The translations under genes were made by a program, and so were the position numbers. The notes beneath the pieces are model-generated. The model searched no databases, was not told the DNA's origin, and worked only from the letters and a program-made list of their open reading frames with translations. Below are positions 43,094 through 52,089 of a DNA stretch of 64,000 nucleotides, one piece after another. Source of the DNA: 2-02-FULL-47-50 sp964479045 (GTDB lineage: Bacteria; Pseudomonadota; Gammaproteobacteria; Eutrophobiales; Eutrophobiaceae); the NCBI GenBank assembly GCA_964479045.1, contig CAYZJI010000001.1, positions 1-64,000 of the forward strand, given 5' to 3'. Position 1 is the first letter of the stretch, and every line of letters begins with the position of its first letter.

Positions 43094-44437
43094 TTATTGT
43101 GTGGCCAACGCTATACCTTCACGGGCAACGTCGACTGCCAGTGCAATTTCATCTGGCGTGATGACATAAGGTGGCAGCAAATAAATCACGTTTCCGATCG
43201 GACGCAGGAGCACACCCCGGCTCAATGCATATCGGTAGACTTCCAGCCCACGACGTTCCTGCCACGGATAGGGAATACGTTTTTGCTTGTCCTGTATCAT
43301 TTCAATGGCGAGGATCATGCCGCATTGCCGTACTTCAGCCACATGCGGATGCTCATTCAGATCAAGCGTCAGATCCTGCATGCATTTGGACAACATACGA
43401 TTATTTTCCAGAACGGGTGTATCAGCAAAGATACCCAGCGTCGCAAGTGCGGCAGCACAGCCAAGTGGATTGCCAGTAAAACTGTGTGAATGCAGAAAAG
43501 CGGTCAGGTTTTCGTAGTCATCATAGAAAGCCTGATAGATTGTGTCTGTGGTCAACGTGACCGAGAACGGCATATAACCACCGGTAAGTCCTTTCGACAG
43601 GCACATAAAGTCCGGCGCTATCCCGGCCTGTTCACACGCAAACATCGTTCCGGTCCGGCCAAAACCGACAGCGATTTCGTCCGCGATCAGATGTACGCCG
43701 TAGCGATCACAGGCCGCACGCAGGAGTTTCAGATACACCGGATGATACATGCGCATATAGCCCGCACACTGTACCAACGGTTCCACAATCACGGCACAGA
43801 CTTCATCGGCATGTTCCTGCAGCAGGCGTTCCATGTGTGTGAATATTTGTCTTGAGTGGTCTTCCCAGATCACGCCGGGTTCGCGCTGAAAGCAATCCGG
43901 TGACGGAGCATAAATCGTATTCAGCAACAGGGGCGCGTAAGTTTCCCGGTACAACGGCACGTTCCCTACTGACAATGCGCCAAGCGTTTCGCCGTGATAA
44001 CTGTTTTCCAGACTGATAAAACGGGTTTTACGGGTTTGTCCCCGGTTGCGCCAATAATGGAAGCTCATCTTCAGCGCCACCTCGACTGCAGCAGATCCAT
44101 TGTCCGCGTAAAAACAGCGGTTGAGTCCGGATGGTGTAATCTTCACGAGCTTTTCGGAAAGTTCCAGCACCGGCTCATGCGTAAAACCGGCAAGCAGGAC
44201 ATGCTCCAGTTGATCCAGTTGTGCCTTGATGGCGGCATTAATATGCGGGTGACTATGCCCGAACAGATTCACCCACCATGAGCTTATGGCATCCAGATAG
44301 CGCTTGCCATCCATGGCTTCCAGCCACACGCCCTTGCCTTTACGGATCGGGATCAACGGCAGGGTTTCATGGTCTTTCATCTGTGTGCAAGGATGCCACA
44401 CTACGGAAAGGTCGCGCTGAATAAAGTCAGGGTTCAC
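43094..44437 (-). CDS. bioA: Adenosylmethionine-8-amino-7-oxononanoate aminotransferase
   Basis: 447 residues. A class III PLP aminotransferase that makes 7,8-diaminopelargonate for biotin with SAM as amino donor. HPCTQMKDHE at the start and SSWWVNLFGHSHPHI are specific to BioA. The PLP Lys is in CLSKGLTGGYMPFS, preceded by LIADEIAVGFGRTGTMFA. No other bio genes are in the window. It is the first gene of bioA-rsmE and is divergent from hspQ across 72 bp. Confidence 0.96.
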   Translation of the reverse strand: MNPDFIQRDLSVVWHPCTQMKDHETLPLIPIRKGKGVWLEAMDGKRYLDAISSWWVNLFGHSHPHINAAIKAQLDQLEHVLLAGFTHEPVLELSEKLVKITPSGLNRCFYADNGSAAVEVALKMSFHYWRNRGQTRKTRFISLENSYHGETLGALSVGNVPLYRETYAPLLLNTIYAPSPDCFQREPGVIWEDHSRQIFTHMERLLQEHADEVCAVIVEPLVQCAGYMRMYHPVYLKLLRAACDRYGVHLIADEIAVGFGRTGTMFACEQAGIAPDFMCLSKGLTGGYMPFSVTLTTDTIYQAFYDDYENLTAFLHSHSFTGNPLGCAAALATLGIFADTPVLENNRMLSKCMQDLTLDLNEHPHVAEVRQCGMILAIEMIQDKQKRIPYPWQERRGLEVYRYALSRGVLLRPIGNVIYLLPPYVITPDEIALAVDVAREGIALATQ

Positions 44438-44509
44438 AACATGTCCCGGGCTGAAGGATTTAATCTGCTATGATAGCGGGAGGAACCGATCCTGCAATCA
44501 GGATGTATC

Positions 44510-44827
44510 ATGCGGGTTTCAAATGCAAAATTTACTGTCGGGCAGCTCGTTATGCACAAGCTGTTCAATTATCGGGGTGTTATCGTCGACGTGGACCCCT
44601 GCTACCAGGGCACGGAAGATTGGTACAACAGGATTGCACTGACGCGCCCGCCCAAAGACAAACCCTGGTACCGGATCCTCGTCCATGACGGGACCCATGA
44701 AACCTATGCCGCTGAACGTAACCTTGAGGCAGATGATTCCGGAGCCCCGATTAATCATCCTTTGATATCTGACTATTTTGATGCCTTTGCGGAAGGCCGT
44801 TACGTCAGCCTGCACAGGAAAAACTGA
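44510..44827 (+). CDS. hspQ: Heat shock protein HspQ
   Basis: 105 residues, full length. FTVGQLVMHKLFNYRGVIVDVDP, the hemimethylated-DNA-binding (YccV-like) domain start, is followed by WYRILVHDG and TYAAERNLE. In enterics HspQ is a small heat-shock factor and specificity enhancer of Lon protease. It is divergent from bioA. The 194 bp after it hold no recognisable gene or terminator. Confidence 0.95.
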   Translation: MRVSNAKFTVGQLVMHKLFNYRGVIVDVDPCYQGTEDWYNRIALTRPPKDKPWYRILVHDGTHETYAAERNLEADDSGAPINHPLISDYFDAFAEGRYVSLHRKN

Positions 44828-45021
44828 TTTCACTTCAGCAAAAGTACCTTTATTCAAGAGGCATGATAGACTGTACAAACAGCTGTAGCGGGGGCGCTGA
44901 CTGCGACAGCCTGTATTAATTTGATGGCGCGCCAACTGGTTCGTGCCTGAAGTAATCAAAAACCAAGAAATTTTACTGACACTCCGGTTCATACTACACG
45001 TGACACTCTGACTGGCTCACT

Positions 45022-46449
45022 ATGATCGAAATACCCGGGTATCAGATTGACAGGAAAATTGGCAAGGGGGGGATGGCCACAGTTTATCTCGCCACACAGG
45101 TTTCCCTTGCCCGATCTGTTGTTCTGAAAGTCCTGGATGTTTCCAGACAGGCCGATAATCCCAACCAGATTGAGCGCTTCCTCGCGGAAGGCCGCATTGT
45201 CGCCTCCCTCAATCATCCCAATATCATCACCATATACGATATCGGTGTCACTGACGATAATGCTTTATACATTTCGATGGAATATATCAAAGGCGGTGAT
45301 CTGAAATCGCGGATCGGCATCCCGATGGACATTGACGAAGCATTATATATCGTGAGTTGCGTCGCGAGCGGCCTGAATGCTGCACATGAACACGGGATCG
45401 TTCATCGTGATGTGAAACCGGCCAACATTCTGTTTCGCGATGATGGCAGTCCTCTCCTCACCGACTTTGGCATAGCGAAACAGGCCGATAACGATCTCAA
45501 TCTGACTTCAACGGGCGTATTTCTGGGCAGTCCGAATTATGTCAGTCCGGAGCAGGCTGATGGTAGTGAAGTAGACGGGAGAACCGATATCTACAGCCTG
45601 GGTTGTATCTTCTATGAAATGTTGACGGGCGAAAAACCCTTCAAGTCCGAAACACTCTTTGATGTGGTGATGAAGCACAAGAATGCACCCATCCCCCAAC
45701 TGCCGGACGATCTGCAGTTATACCAGCCCCTGTTGAATACGATGATGGCCAAAAAACCGGATGACCGTTTTGCAAATGCCGGGGAATTGATCGAGTTCAT
45801 AAACGGGCTGCGTGGCAATAATGCCTCCCGGGCAAGGACTGTGGATTTTGATATCACCATGCATCCCGCAGCACACAGTCACCGGCGAACAAAACGCAGT
45901 TTTGTCATATTGATGGTATTGCTCACCTGCTCCCTGATATTTTTTGTGGCAATACAGTATGTGGACATACGACTGAAGAACTCCTCTGCAATAGATCTGG
46001 ATCGCATCAGTGTCAATACCACTATCAGCGATTCGGCATCAGAACAAGAACAGGGCCCTGATCCGGAAAGCACAGAGCCTGCTACGCCACCAGGGGCCGT
46101 GGTCTCGGAAGATGTCATCAATGCCCTGCACTGGCTTGGAAGAAAGAGCCTTGAGGAATTCAAGTTGACTTATCCGCCGAAAGACAATGCCTATTATTAT
46201 TATTCGCGGCTTCTGGAGTTTGATCCATCCAGCGAGACTGCACGGCAGGGTGTTCTTGAGATCGCGGACCGCTATGCGATTCTTGCTGAAAAATCTCTGG
46301 CGGCCAATGAGTATGCAAAAACCGAAGCGTATATCAATATTGGACTAAAGATTAACCCGCAGAACGAAGATTTACTGTCACTCAGAAAACTCAATGAAGA
46401 GACCAAGTCTGTCTCCTTTCTGGATACCTTGAAAGGCGTTTTCAAATAG
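45022..46449 (+). CDS. Membrane-anchored Ser/Thr protein kinase
   Basis: 475 residues. An intact Hanks-type kinase domain fills residues 7-265: glycine loop IGKGGMATVYLA, Lys36 in VVLKVL, catalytic Asp130 in HRDVKPANIL, DFGIAK, and the activation segment ending in YVSPEQADG. A single membrane helix follows (about 292-314). The periplasmic part (315-475) has a Ser/Glu/Pro linker and helical repeats resembling TPRs (YYYYSRLLEFDPSSETARQ). No PASTA domain is present. Its targets are unknown. It is a single gene whose 3' end converges on the DUF4124 gene 20 bp away. Confidence 0.92.
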   Translation: MIEIPGYQIDRKIGKGGMATVYLATQVSLARSVVLKVLDVSRQADNPNQIERFLAEGRIVASLNHPNIITIYDIGVTDDNALYISMEYIKGGDLKSRIGIPMDIDEALYIVSCVASGLNAAHEHGIVHRDVKPANILFRDDGSPLLTDFGIAKQADNDLNLTSTGVFLGSPNYVSPEQADGSEVDGRTDIYSLGCIFYEMLTGEKPFKSETLFDVVMKHKNAPIPQLPDDLQLYQPLLNTMMAKKPDDRFANAGELIEFINGLRGNNASRARTVDFDITMHPAAHSHRRTKRSFVILMVLLTCSLIFFVAIQYVDIRLKNSSAIDLDRISVNTTISDSASEQEQGPDPESTEPATPPGAVVSEDVINALHWLGRKSLEEFKLTYPPKDNAYYYYSRLLEFDPSSETARQGVLEIADRYAILAEKSLAANEYAKTEAYINIGLKINPQNEDLLSLRKLNEETKSVSFLDTLKGVFK

Positions 46450-46469
46450 CGCGGAAAATATAAAACGCT

Positions 46470-47024
46470 TTATTGCACAGCTTCAACTGGTGGCTCAGCC
46501 AGGGATGATTCACTCTCTCCAACTTTCTGTCTGGCCTGGTCAGTTTTTTGCTGTTCCCACTGATCGATCAGGGCCTTCATCTGTTCTGCAGTGTCCTGAT
46601 CGATTTCAGGCGCAGTTTCCTGGTGATCGGTTTCAGCGGATTCCACATCTGGCAGCATTTGTGGTGCTTCGCTTGCGGTCGTTTCCTGGGCGGCCTGCTC
46701 CTTGTCCAAAGCTGTCTTGAGTTGTTCCGCTTCTATTGCCTGCTCCCGCGCCCTGGCCATATCCTCTTCTGCTTTGATCATGGCCTGAATGCGTAATTCA
46801 TCACGCTGCATGTCCGGCAGATCGATTTTTGTATCATCTATGATACGGCGCTTGTCGAATACAATTACGCGCGGGCCCTGTTCCGTACTGCGATACCAGG
46901 AGGGCGGCTTGCCGGAGAGGTGCGTGGTACCGGTATCCGGATCTGTCCATTGATACATGCGTGCATGTACACACGCGCTTACAATCAGCAAAAAAACAAT
47001 CAAGAACAGTCTATTCACACACAT
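46470..47024 (-). CDS. DUF4124 exported protein
   Basis: 184 residues. The N-terminus FLIVFLLIVSACVHA is a signal peptide and contains a possible lipobox (VSAC, Cys18). MYQWTDPDTGTTHLSGKPP is the DUF4124 motif, a short beta domain common in gammaproteobacterial envelope proteins of unknown function. The middle is a Glu/Ala/Gln-rich coiled coil (EEDMARAREQAIEAEQ), and the end is acidic and disordered. It lies 86 bp after the ABC ATPase gene and may belong to that transcript. Confidence 0.82.
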   Translation of the reverse strand: MCVNRLFLIVFLLIVSACVHARMYQWTDPDTGTTHLSGKPPSWYRSTEQGPRVIVFDKRRIIDDTKIDLPDMQRDELRIQAMIKAEEDMARAREQAIEAEQLKTALDKEQAAQETTASEAPQMLPDVESAETDHQETAPEIDQDTAEQMKALIDQWEQQKTDQARQKVGESESSLAEPPVEAVQ

Positions 47025-47110
47025 GGATTATGATTCACCTGTGGTCCTGTTTAAATTATAGCACTTGCAGTTTGCAGACAGGACAGGCCGGAAACCCATT
47101 ATGGTCGTAT

Positions 47111-47839
47111 TCATAAGGTTTCGTCACCTACACACTTCATATAGGCACTTTCAAGACTGTCGGCCGAGTATTGCGCAAGGCATGTTTCAAGACTTCCGGA
47201 AAAACAGATGCGGCCATGATGAAGGATAATGACACGGTCGCACAAGGCCTCAACATCTTCCAGCAAATGACTGCTGTAAAACAAGGTTCTGCCTTCCTGC
47301 TTGAGTTTCAGTAAATACCGCTTGAGCAATACCCGCGCTCTTGGATCAAGACCACTCATGGGTTCATCAAATATCATCATCTTTCGGCCACTCATGAAGC
47401 AGGCCATCAACCCGAGTTTTTGTCCCATCCCTTTGGAATACTGCCATACCGGTTTCCCCAGGGCAGATTCGTCCAGATCCAGCGCTGTCAGGAGTGCCCC
47501 TGTTACACTGTCTGTATATTCGATGTCATTCAACTCCGCCATATACAGCAGAAAATCACGTCCGGTAAGGTAATAAGGTGGTGTAAACCGCTCGGGCAGA
47601 TAAGTAAGATTCTGTCTGGATATATATTGACGATGGTCTTCCCCGAATATGGATATCGTCCCACTATCGATATGACAAAAATCAAGAATACATTTTATTA
47701 GTGTTGTTTTACCAGCGCCGTTGACCCCTGCCAGACCGATAAACTCGCCGGCGTCGATGGTGAAACAAATATCCTTCAGCACACTGATGCTTTGATATGC
47801 TTTATAAAGATTATCAACGGCAAGCACTGGGCTGTTCAT
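47111..47839 (-). CDS. ABC transporter ATP-binding protein
   Basis: 242 residues. Walker A GVNGAGKTTLIK, signature YSKGMGQKLGL (the variant usual in ABC-2 exporters of the NosF type), Walker B MMIFDEPMSGLD, and the switch His in YSSHLLEDVE. It energises an ABC-2 transporter. No permease is adjacent; the only candidate in the window is at 51200-51970 on the same strand, past a prepilin and an opposite-strand cyclase gene. The prepilin gene ends 88 bp upstream with a terminator between, so this gene may have its own promoter. Confidence 0.93.
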   Translation of the reverse strand: MNSPVLAVDNLYKAYQSISVLKDICFTIDAGEFIGLAGVNGAGKTTLIKCILDFCHIDSGTISIFGEDHRQYISRQNLTYLPERFTPPYYLTGRDFLLYMAELNDIEYTDSVTGALLTALDLDESALGKPVWQYSKGMGQKLGLMACFMSGRKMMIFDEPMSGLDPRARVLLKRYLLKLKQEGRTLFYSSHLLEDVEALCDRVIILHHGRICFSGSLETCLAQYSADSLESAYMKCVGDETL

Positions 47840-47869
47840 ATTCTGAAAATAATACTTTCAGTGCCGTTT

Positions 47870-47895
47870 AAAAACAAAGCCCGCATCAAGCGGGC
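47870..47895 (-). terminator. Intrinsic terminator after the prepilin gene
   Basis: A six-base GC stem (GCCCGC/GCGGGC, 47879-47895) with a five-base loop is followed on the minus strand by TTTGTTTTT. It lies 32 bp past the prepilin stop and separates it from the ABC ATPase gene. Confidence 0.8.
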
Positions 47896-47927
47896 CCTGT
47901 TATCACACGATAGAACTCTCGTTGTGA

Positions 47928-48668
47928 TTAGTAGAGAAATATCAGATTACAGTTTTGTGCGTCAGTTGCGATGTCATATTCATCGGGCGAACCGGCCGCA
48001 ACACAATCTGTGGATGTAGATTCACTGACCGGCGCGAAGTCCGTTGCATCACCGCTGTCCGGTGAAAGCCTGAGCACGCCAGTGTGCGGTTTGCTGTCAT
48101 CCACCTTTACATCCAGCTCACGCGCAATCTTGACCGGAATATTGTTGCCAATCACCAGCCCCAGCCGCGCGGTAGTGGAAATCGTATCGTCTGCAGTAAG
48201 GAAATCCACTGTACGGGCCAGCAGCAGATTACCACCGAAGGCATTCACCGGGGCCCGGACCGTCGTTGAGTCCGTGTATGTGGTGGCATCACCAGCACCG
48301 CCCGGGTAGGCGCCCTGGATAAATCCAGCCTTGGACAATTGTTCCCATACCGCAGAAGCTTCTTCCCAGTTACCCTCATCTATACGGCCGTTATCTTCCT
48401 GATTGCCGTCAACAGGCGAATTGATCGTCTGGCCTATGCCCGTGGTAGCAGCATCCTGCTGCCAGTCACCCGGAACCTTGCGGAAACGATCAATAAATCC
48501 GTAATAGGCGGCCTGAATACCGGAGTTCTGGTCTGCCAGATTGCGTACACGCGCACTGTTAATCAGCTCCTGCCCTTTCAATATGCCACCCAGCAGCAGA
48601 CCTATAATCACCAGCACGATGGCTATTTCCACCAGTGTGAAACCGGATTCTTTCTTTAAATTCTTCAT
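47928..48668 (-). CDS. Type IV prepilin-like protein
   Basis: 246 residues from the ATG at 48668, which has GAGGAA eight bases upstream. The class III leader ends KKESG and is followed by FTLVEIAIVLVIIGLLLGGI: cleavage after Gly9, N-methyl-Phe and Glu5 of the mature protein are all present. The soluble part begins with LINSARVRNLADQNSGIQAAYYGFIDRFRKVPGDW, a pattern seen in pilins of MSHA-type and related loci, and has one Cys pair near the C-terminus (DCVAAGSPDEYDIATDAQNC), which probably forms the pilin disulfide loop. A sigma-54-like promoter and a terminator frame it, so it is likely an independently regulated, abundant pilin. Confidence 0.9.
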   Translation of the reverse strand: MKNLKKESGFTLVEIAIVLVIIGLLLGGILKGQELINSARVRNLADQNSGIQAAYYGFIDRFRKVPGDWQQDAATTGIGQTINSPVDGNQEDNGRIDEGNWEEASAVWEQLSKAGFIQGAYPGGAGDATTYTDSTTVRAPVNAFGGNLLLARTVDFLTADDTISTTARLGLVIGNNIPVKIARELDVKVDDSKPHTGVLRLSPDSGDATDFAPVSESTSTDCVAAGSPDEYDIATDAQNCNLIFLY

Positions 48669-49005
48669 AGGGCTATTCCTCACTTGAATCATCCATTAAG
48701 TAAATTTAAGTTACATCTGACTTACCCTTAATATATGCATCAAATATGCCACACATTTAAATATATAATAATCAATAGCTTATGTTATTATACAAATATA
48801 TTCCAGATATCCTTTGTCAATTAATCAACATCTTGCTGAAATTTCGACATCGGCTATGTGATGCATTAATTGGTTTGTGCTGATGCAGCATGGGTCCTGC
48901 CTGTATTCCAGATGGCCCTGGCAAGCAGGCCATGGCACTCTGACTTCATTCTGATGACGACCGATACGTACTTAAATTTGGTGACCGCACTATTTAGAGT
49001 CCATA
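48669..49005. other. Divergent regulatory region between prepilin and cyclase genes
   Basis: 337 bp without a gene, very AT-rich next to the prepilin. It holds the sigma-54-like promoter at 48735-48752. Nearer the cyclase gene, ATGGCC (48912-48917) can pair with GGCCAT (48928-48933). No CRP-like site could be found by eye. Confidence 0.6.
48735..48752 (-). promoter_or_regulatory. Sigma-54-like promoter of the prepilin gene
   Basis: On the minus strand TGGCATATTTGATGCA places GG and GC exactly 10 bases apart, as in the -24/-12 consensus TGGCAC-N5-TTGCA, with mismatches at the last base of the -24 box and the first T of the -12 box. The start of transcription would be about 55 bases before the ATG. 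Many pilin genes use sigma-54. Confidence 0.5.
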
Positions 49006-50409
49006 ATGATTAATATTGATCGCTTCAGCATGCAGGATACTACCAAAGTTCATAATAAAAACCCTGATTTAAAGTTTCGCCTACACGTGTTCATTCCAGA
49101 AACATTCAAGCGTAACGCCCTCAGAATCGGGCTGATTATCGCAGTCTTTGGGTTATTCATCTCCAGTGCAGTCGGGCTGCTGGAATTGAGTGTAGTATCC
49201 GGCCTCAAGTTCAGCGTGAACAGTCAGGCGATATCGAATGCATCGGCGCTATCCAGTCGTATTATGTCACTGGATTTTCTGATTTTGCTGAGCACCGGAA
49301 TGCTATTGTCTCTGTTTCTGCCCGTACTGAATCCGCTCAAAGCCAGCCTTCTGACACTGGTAATTATCATACTGATCTATGCCTGCAAGCTGTTCTCGTT
49401 TACCCATTTTAATGTCATACCGCTCGAATATTTCATGCTCACCCTGCTGATGTTGTATGTGGTCAATATCCTTGTCAGTTATTTTGTGGATATACATACA
49501 CGGCAACAGCTGGTTCAGACTCTGGGACAATATGTGCCCCTGCACATCGTTGAGGCCATCAACAAGGGTCATCAGGCGGTTACCATGGACGGGGAGGCCC
49601 GTGAACTTACGGTCCTCTTTTGTGATATCCAGCAATTTACCCGTATATCAGAGGAACTAAATCCCAAACAGCTTGCGAGTTTGCTCAATGAATATTTCAC
49701 GGCGCTCTCAAAAGTGATTTTTCAACATCATGGCACGATCGATAAATTCATCGGTGATTCAATCATGGCGTTCTGGGGCGCCCCTCTCATACAGCCGGAT
49801 CATGCCGAGCGGGCCACGCTGGCGGCGCTGGATATGCACAGGGAAATCACCCGGTTGTCTGAACAGTTCAAAAAGCGTGGTTGGCCCGGTCCAAAGGCAG
49901 GTTTCGGCATCAATACCGGTTTGATGGCCGTAGGTAACATGGGCTCAGTTTACAGAATGGTTTATACCGTGATCGGTGATGCCGTTAATGTGGCTGCGCG
50001 CATAGAATCTTTAACGCGAACCTATCATGTCCCTGTCATAGTCAGCGAATCCACCATGCAGGCGAGTCCCGGCGTACTGTTCAGAGAAATTGACACTGTC
50101 TTGCTCAAAGGCAAGCGTGCCCGCACCCGTATTTATCAACCACTGTGCGCCAAAGAACAGGCAAATACAGAGTTGCTGAAACGCCTGGAACAGCATAATG
50201 AAGCAATGAGTTGCTATTATGGACAGGAATGGGACAAGGCCAGGCGCTTGTTCAATCAGTTACGTTCGATTGATACCACGGACAAGTATTACGCCGTAAT
50301 GCTGGCCAAGGTAAATGAAGGCTCTAACCCCCTGGATGCCGGCGATGAGATACTCCTTACCAAGGACGCCACCGAGCTGGAAGAAACAGCAGAAATACGC
50401 CCCAGATAA
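49006..50409 (+). CDS. Membrane class III adenylate cyclase
   Basis: 467 residues. Four hydrophobic segments (about 40-165) form a membrane domain with no recognisable CHASE2 or HAMP module. The catalytic domain (about 195-370) has both metal Asp residues (Asp207 in FCDIQQFT, Asp251 in KFIGDSIMAFWG), Lys247 and Asp325, the pair that selects ATP, and Asn328 and Arg332 in GDAVNVAARIE. It should make cAMP as a homodimer. A C-terminal helical region (LEQHNEAMSCYYGQEWDKA) resembles a TPR. It lies divergent from a prepilin gene and convergent with the permease/TPR pair. cAMP control of pili is known in Pseudomonas (CyaB-Vfr); a link here is inference. Confidence 0.9.
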   Translation: MINIDRFSMQDTTKVHNKNPDLKFRLHVFIPETFKRNALRIGLIIAVFGLFISSAVGLLELSVVSGLKFSVNSQAISNASALSSRIMSLDFLILLSTGMLLSLFLPVLNPLKASLLTLVIIILIYACKLFSFTHFNVIPLEYFMLTLLMLYVVNILVSYFVDIHTRQQLVQTLGQYVPLHIVEAINKGHQAVTMDGEARELTVLFCDIQQFTRISEELNPKQLASLLNEYFTALSKVIFQHHGTIDKFIGDSIMAFWGAPLIQPDHAERATLAALDMHREITRLSEQFKKRGWPGPKAGFGINTGLMAVGNMGSVYRMVYTVIGDAVNVAARIESLTRTYHVPVIVSESTMQASPGVLFREIDTVLLKGKRARTRIYQPLCAKEQANTELLKRLEQHNEAMSCYYGQEWDKARRLFNQLRSIDTTDKYYAVMLAKVNEGSNPLDAGDEILLTKDATELEETAEIRPR

Positions 50410-50441
50410 ATAACCGGACAATACTATTTCATCACCGCTGC

Positions 50442-51203
50442 TCAAGTATCTCCATCCGGCTTTTCCAGACTTAGTTCTTCCAGCTGTTTCAGGCGTTCAG
50501 TCAAAAACCGCAACTCATTTGCATCGTTGATCGTTCCGCTTTCGATCAGTCCGCCTATCAGTACTCTGGCACTTTCGATCTCGCCCATGTCTTCCAGTAC
50601 ATAGATGCGCATCTCTCTAACCCAGAAGGGCACCTTTTCTGCACTCGTATTGGTAGCCAGTGCCTCGGCATAACGATATGCCAGGGGCAGGTCTTTCAAA
50701 CGATGCTTGGCAACATACACTGCATGCGCAAGGGCAGGCCAGCGATGTTCAGGATCCTCAAGAAATTTTTGATACACAAATTCCAGCATCTGCCTTTTCT
50801 TGCCCGCATCCGGAACTTCACTATAGATTCTTGCTGCCGCCAGCAATGGATACTGTCCCCAGGGATCAAGCTGTAATATATTCTCCAGCCAGCCGGTCAG
50901 GCGTTCGTAATCCAACTGACGAAAAGGGATACTGATCCCGGGCTGGTTATCAAACGCCTGCAGCCACAACATGGCAGCCTTCGAAACCGCCACGGCATCA
51001 CTCAGACCATAGAGTTTCAGAGCAACAGTAGAAACCGGCGCAGGCAACGCTTCTGCAAACGGATTAAGGGCGGGGCGCATTTCATGCCATAAAATCTGCA
51101 TCAGCAGGGCAACCGTGAGTATAACAATTATTCCTCGCGGGACATCTGCAACTGGACGCTCCCTGTGTGCCAATAATCCTGCGAGAGACCGAATCATTTT
51201 CAA
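50442..51203 (-). CDS. Membrane-anchored TPR-like protein next to ABC permease
   Basis: 253 residues of unknown function. One membrane helix near the N-terminus (GIIVILTVALLMQILWHEM, about 24-42) is followed by a helical region of repeated 35-residue character (LENILQLDPWGQYPLLAAAR, YQKFLEDPEHRWPALAHAVY and LPLAYRYAEALATNT), consistent with TPRs facing the periplasm. It overlaps the permease stop by four bases and must be co-translated with it, so it is probably an accessory of the transporter. By position it recalls PilG of the Myxococcus PilGHI pilus ABC transporter, but I see no sequence basis for homology. Confidence 0.75.
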   Translation of the reverse strand: MKMIRSLAGLLAHRERPVADVPRGIIVILTVALLMQILWHEMRPALNPFAEALPAPVSTVALKLYGLSDAVAVSKAAMLWLQAFDNQPGISIPFRQLDYERLTGWLENILQLDPWGQYPLLAAARIYSEVPDAGKKRQMLEFVYQKFLEDPEHRWPALAHAVYVAKHRLKDLPLAYRYAEALATNTSAEKVPFWVREMRIYVLEDMGEIESARVLIGGLIESGTINDANELRFLTERLKQLEELSLEKPDGDT

Positions 51204-51970
51204 AAATTTTTTCTGTAAAAATCAAACAATGCAGCGGCCGAGAGCAGTACGATATAAATCAGGGTCTGCAGCAATACCGGCCCAAGAACGGAATATCCTT
51301 CTGCACCATGCGCCAGCCATTCACTGCGGGTAAACTCATGCAAACCCGGCAAGAGATAGCCGATTAATTCAATTACACCATTCATGAATTTCTGCGAAAA
51401 AGCAGTAGCTTCAATTATCGGGCTTTGTCCCAGCAGCTGAATAGTAGCCATGCAGCGTGCCAACAGGTAAAAGGCGGCCACGGCCATACAGGCTGTAGTG
51501 ACATTTCCCAATGTAAACAGAAATAAAAGCGACAGGGCAATCACTATCCATAATTCACAAACCAGTGAGATGGTCCAGATCAGGACGCGGCCGGTATCTG
51601 CAAAAAACAGCAGCAACATACCGGTACAAGCTGCAAGCATGAAACCCAGCACAGAGAAGCCGGTCAATTTACCCAGAAAATACACATAACGCCTGAATGG
51701 GAGGGCGATGATCATATCGACTGTCTTGTCGTGAAACTCACGCAGGGTACTGGTAACAACGAACAGGCTGATCAGAAATACTGCCGCCAGCCTCAAGACG
51801 AAGCCGGCCAGACCTGCCTGTACCTGTCTGGTTTCTGTGATGGCCAGTTCTCCTGCAAACTGGCTTAAAGCAAATATACAGACCATACCAGCCGCAACAA
51901 ACACAGTTAAACGGTTCTTGAATGCTTCCAGCAGGGTATATCGTGCGATAGCAACGACCGGATAATTCAT
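51200..51970 (-). CDS. ABC-2 type transporter permease
   Basis: 256 residues with six predicted membrane helices, including FVAAGMVCIFALSQFAGELA, GFVLRLAAVFLISLFVVTS and a last helix before FDFYRKNF. The segment TSTLREFHDKTVDMIIALPFRRYVYFLGKL, read in pieces, is typical of NosY-like ABC-2 permeases (coupling helix with a Pro-x-x-Arg turn). No nucleotide-binding domain gene is adjacent; the best partner is at 47111-47839 on the same strand. It is the first gene of a pair with the TPR-like protein. Confidence 0.87.
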   Translation of the reverse strand: MNYPVVAIARYTLLEAFKNRLTVFVAAGMVCIFALSQFAGELAITETRQVQAGLAGFVLRLAAVFLISLFVVTSTLREFHDKTVDMIIALPFRRYVYFLGKLTGFSVLGFMLAACTGMLLLFFADTGRVLIWTISLVCELWIVIALSLLFLFTLGNVTTACMAVAAFYLLARCMATIQLLGQSPIIEATAFSQKFMNGVIELIGYLLPGLHEFTRSEWLAHGAEGYSVLGPVLLQTLIYIVLLSAAALFDFYRKNF

Positions 51971-52089
51971 AATGCCGCCCTCTGCTTCCTATTTATATCG
52001 ACAGGCCAAACTGGCCATATTTCTGCAGATTACCTGAATTCATTATCCTGTCCCATTGCTGTAAAATCCAGACAAGACTGTCAAGAACC

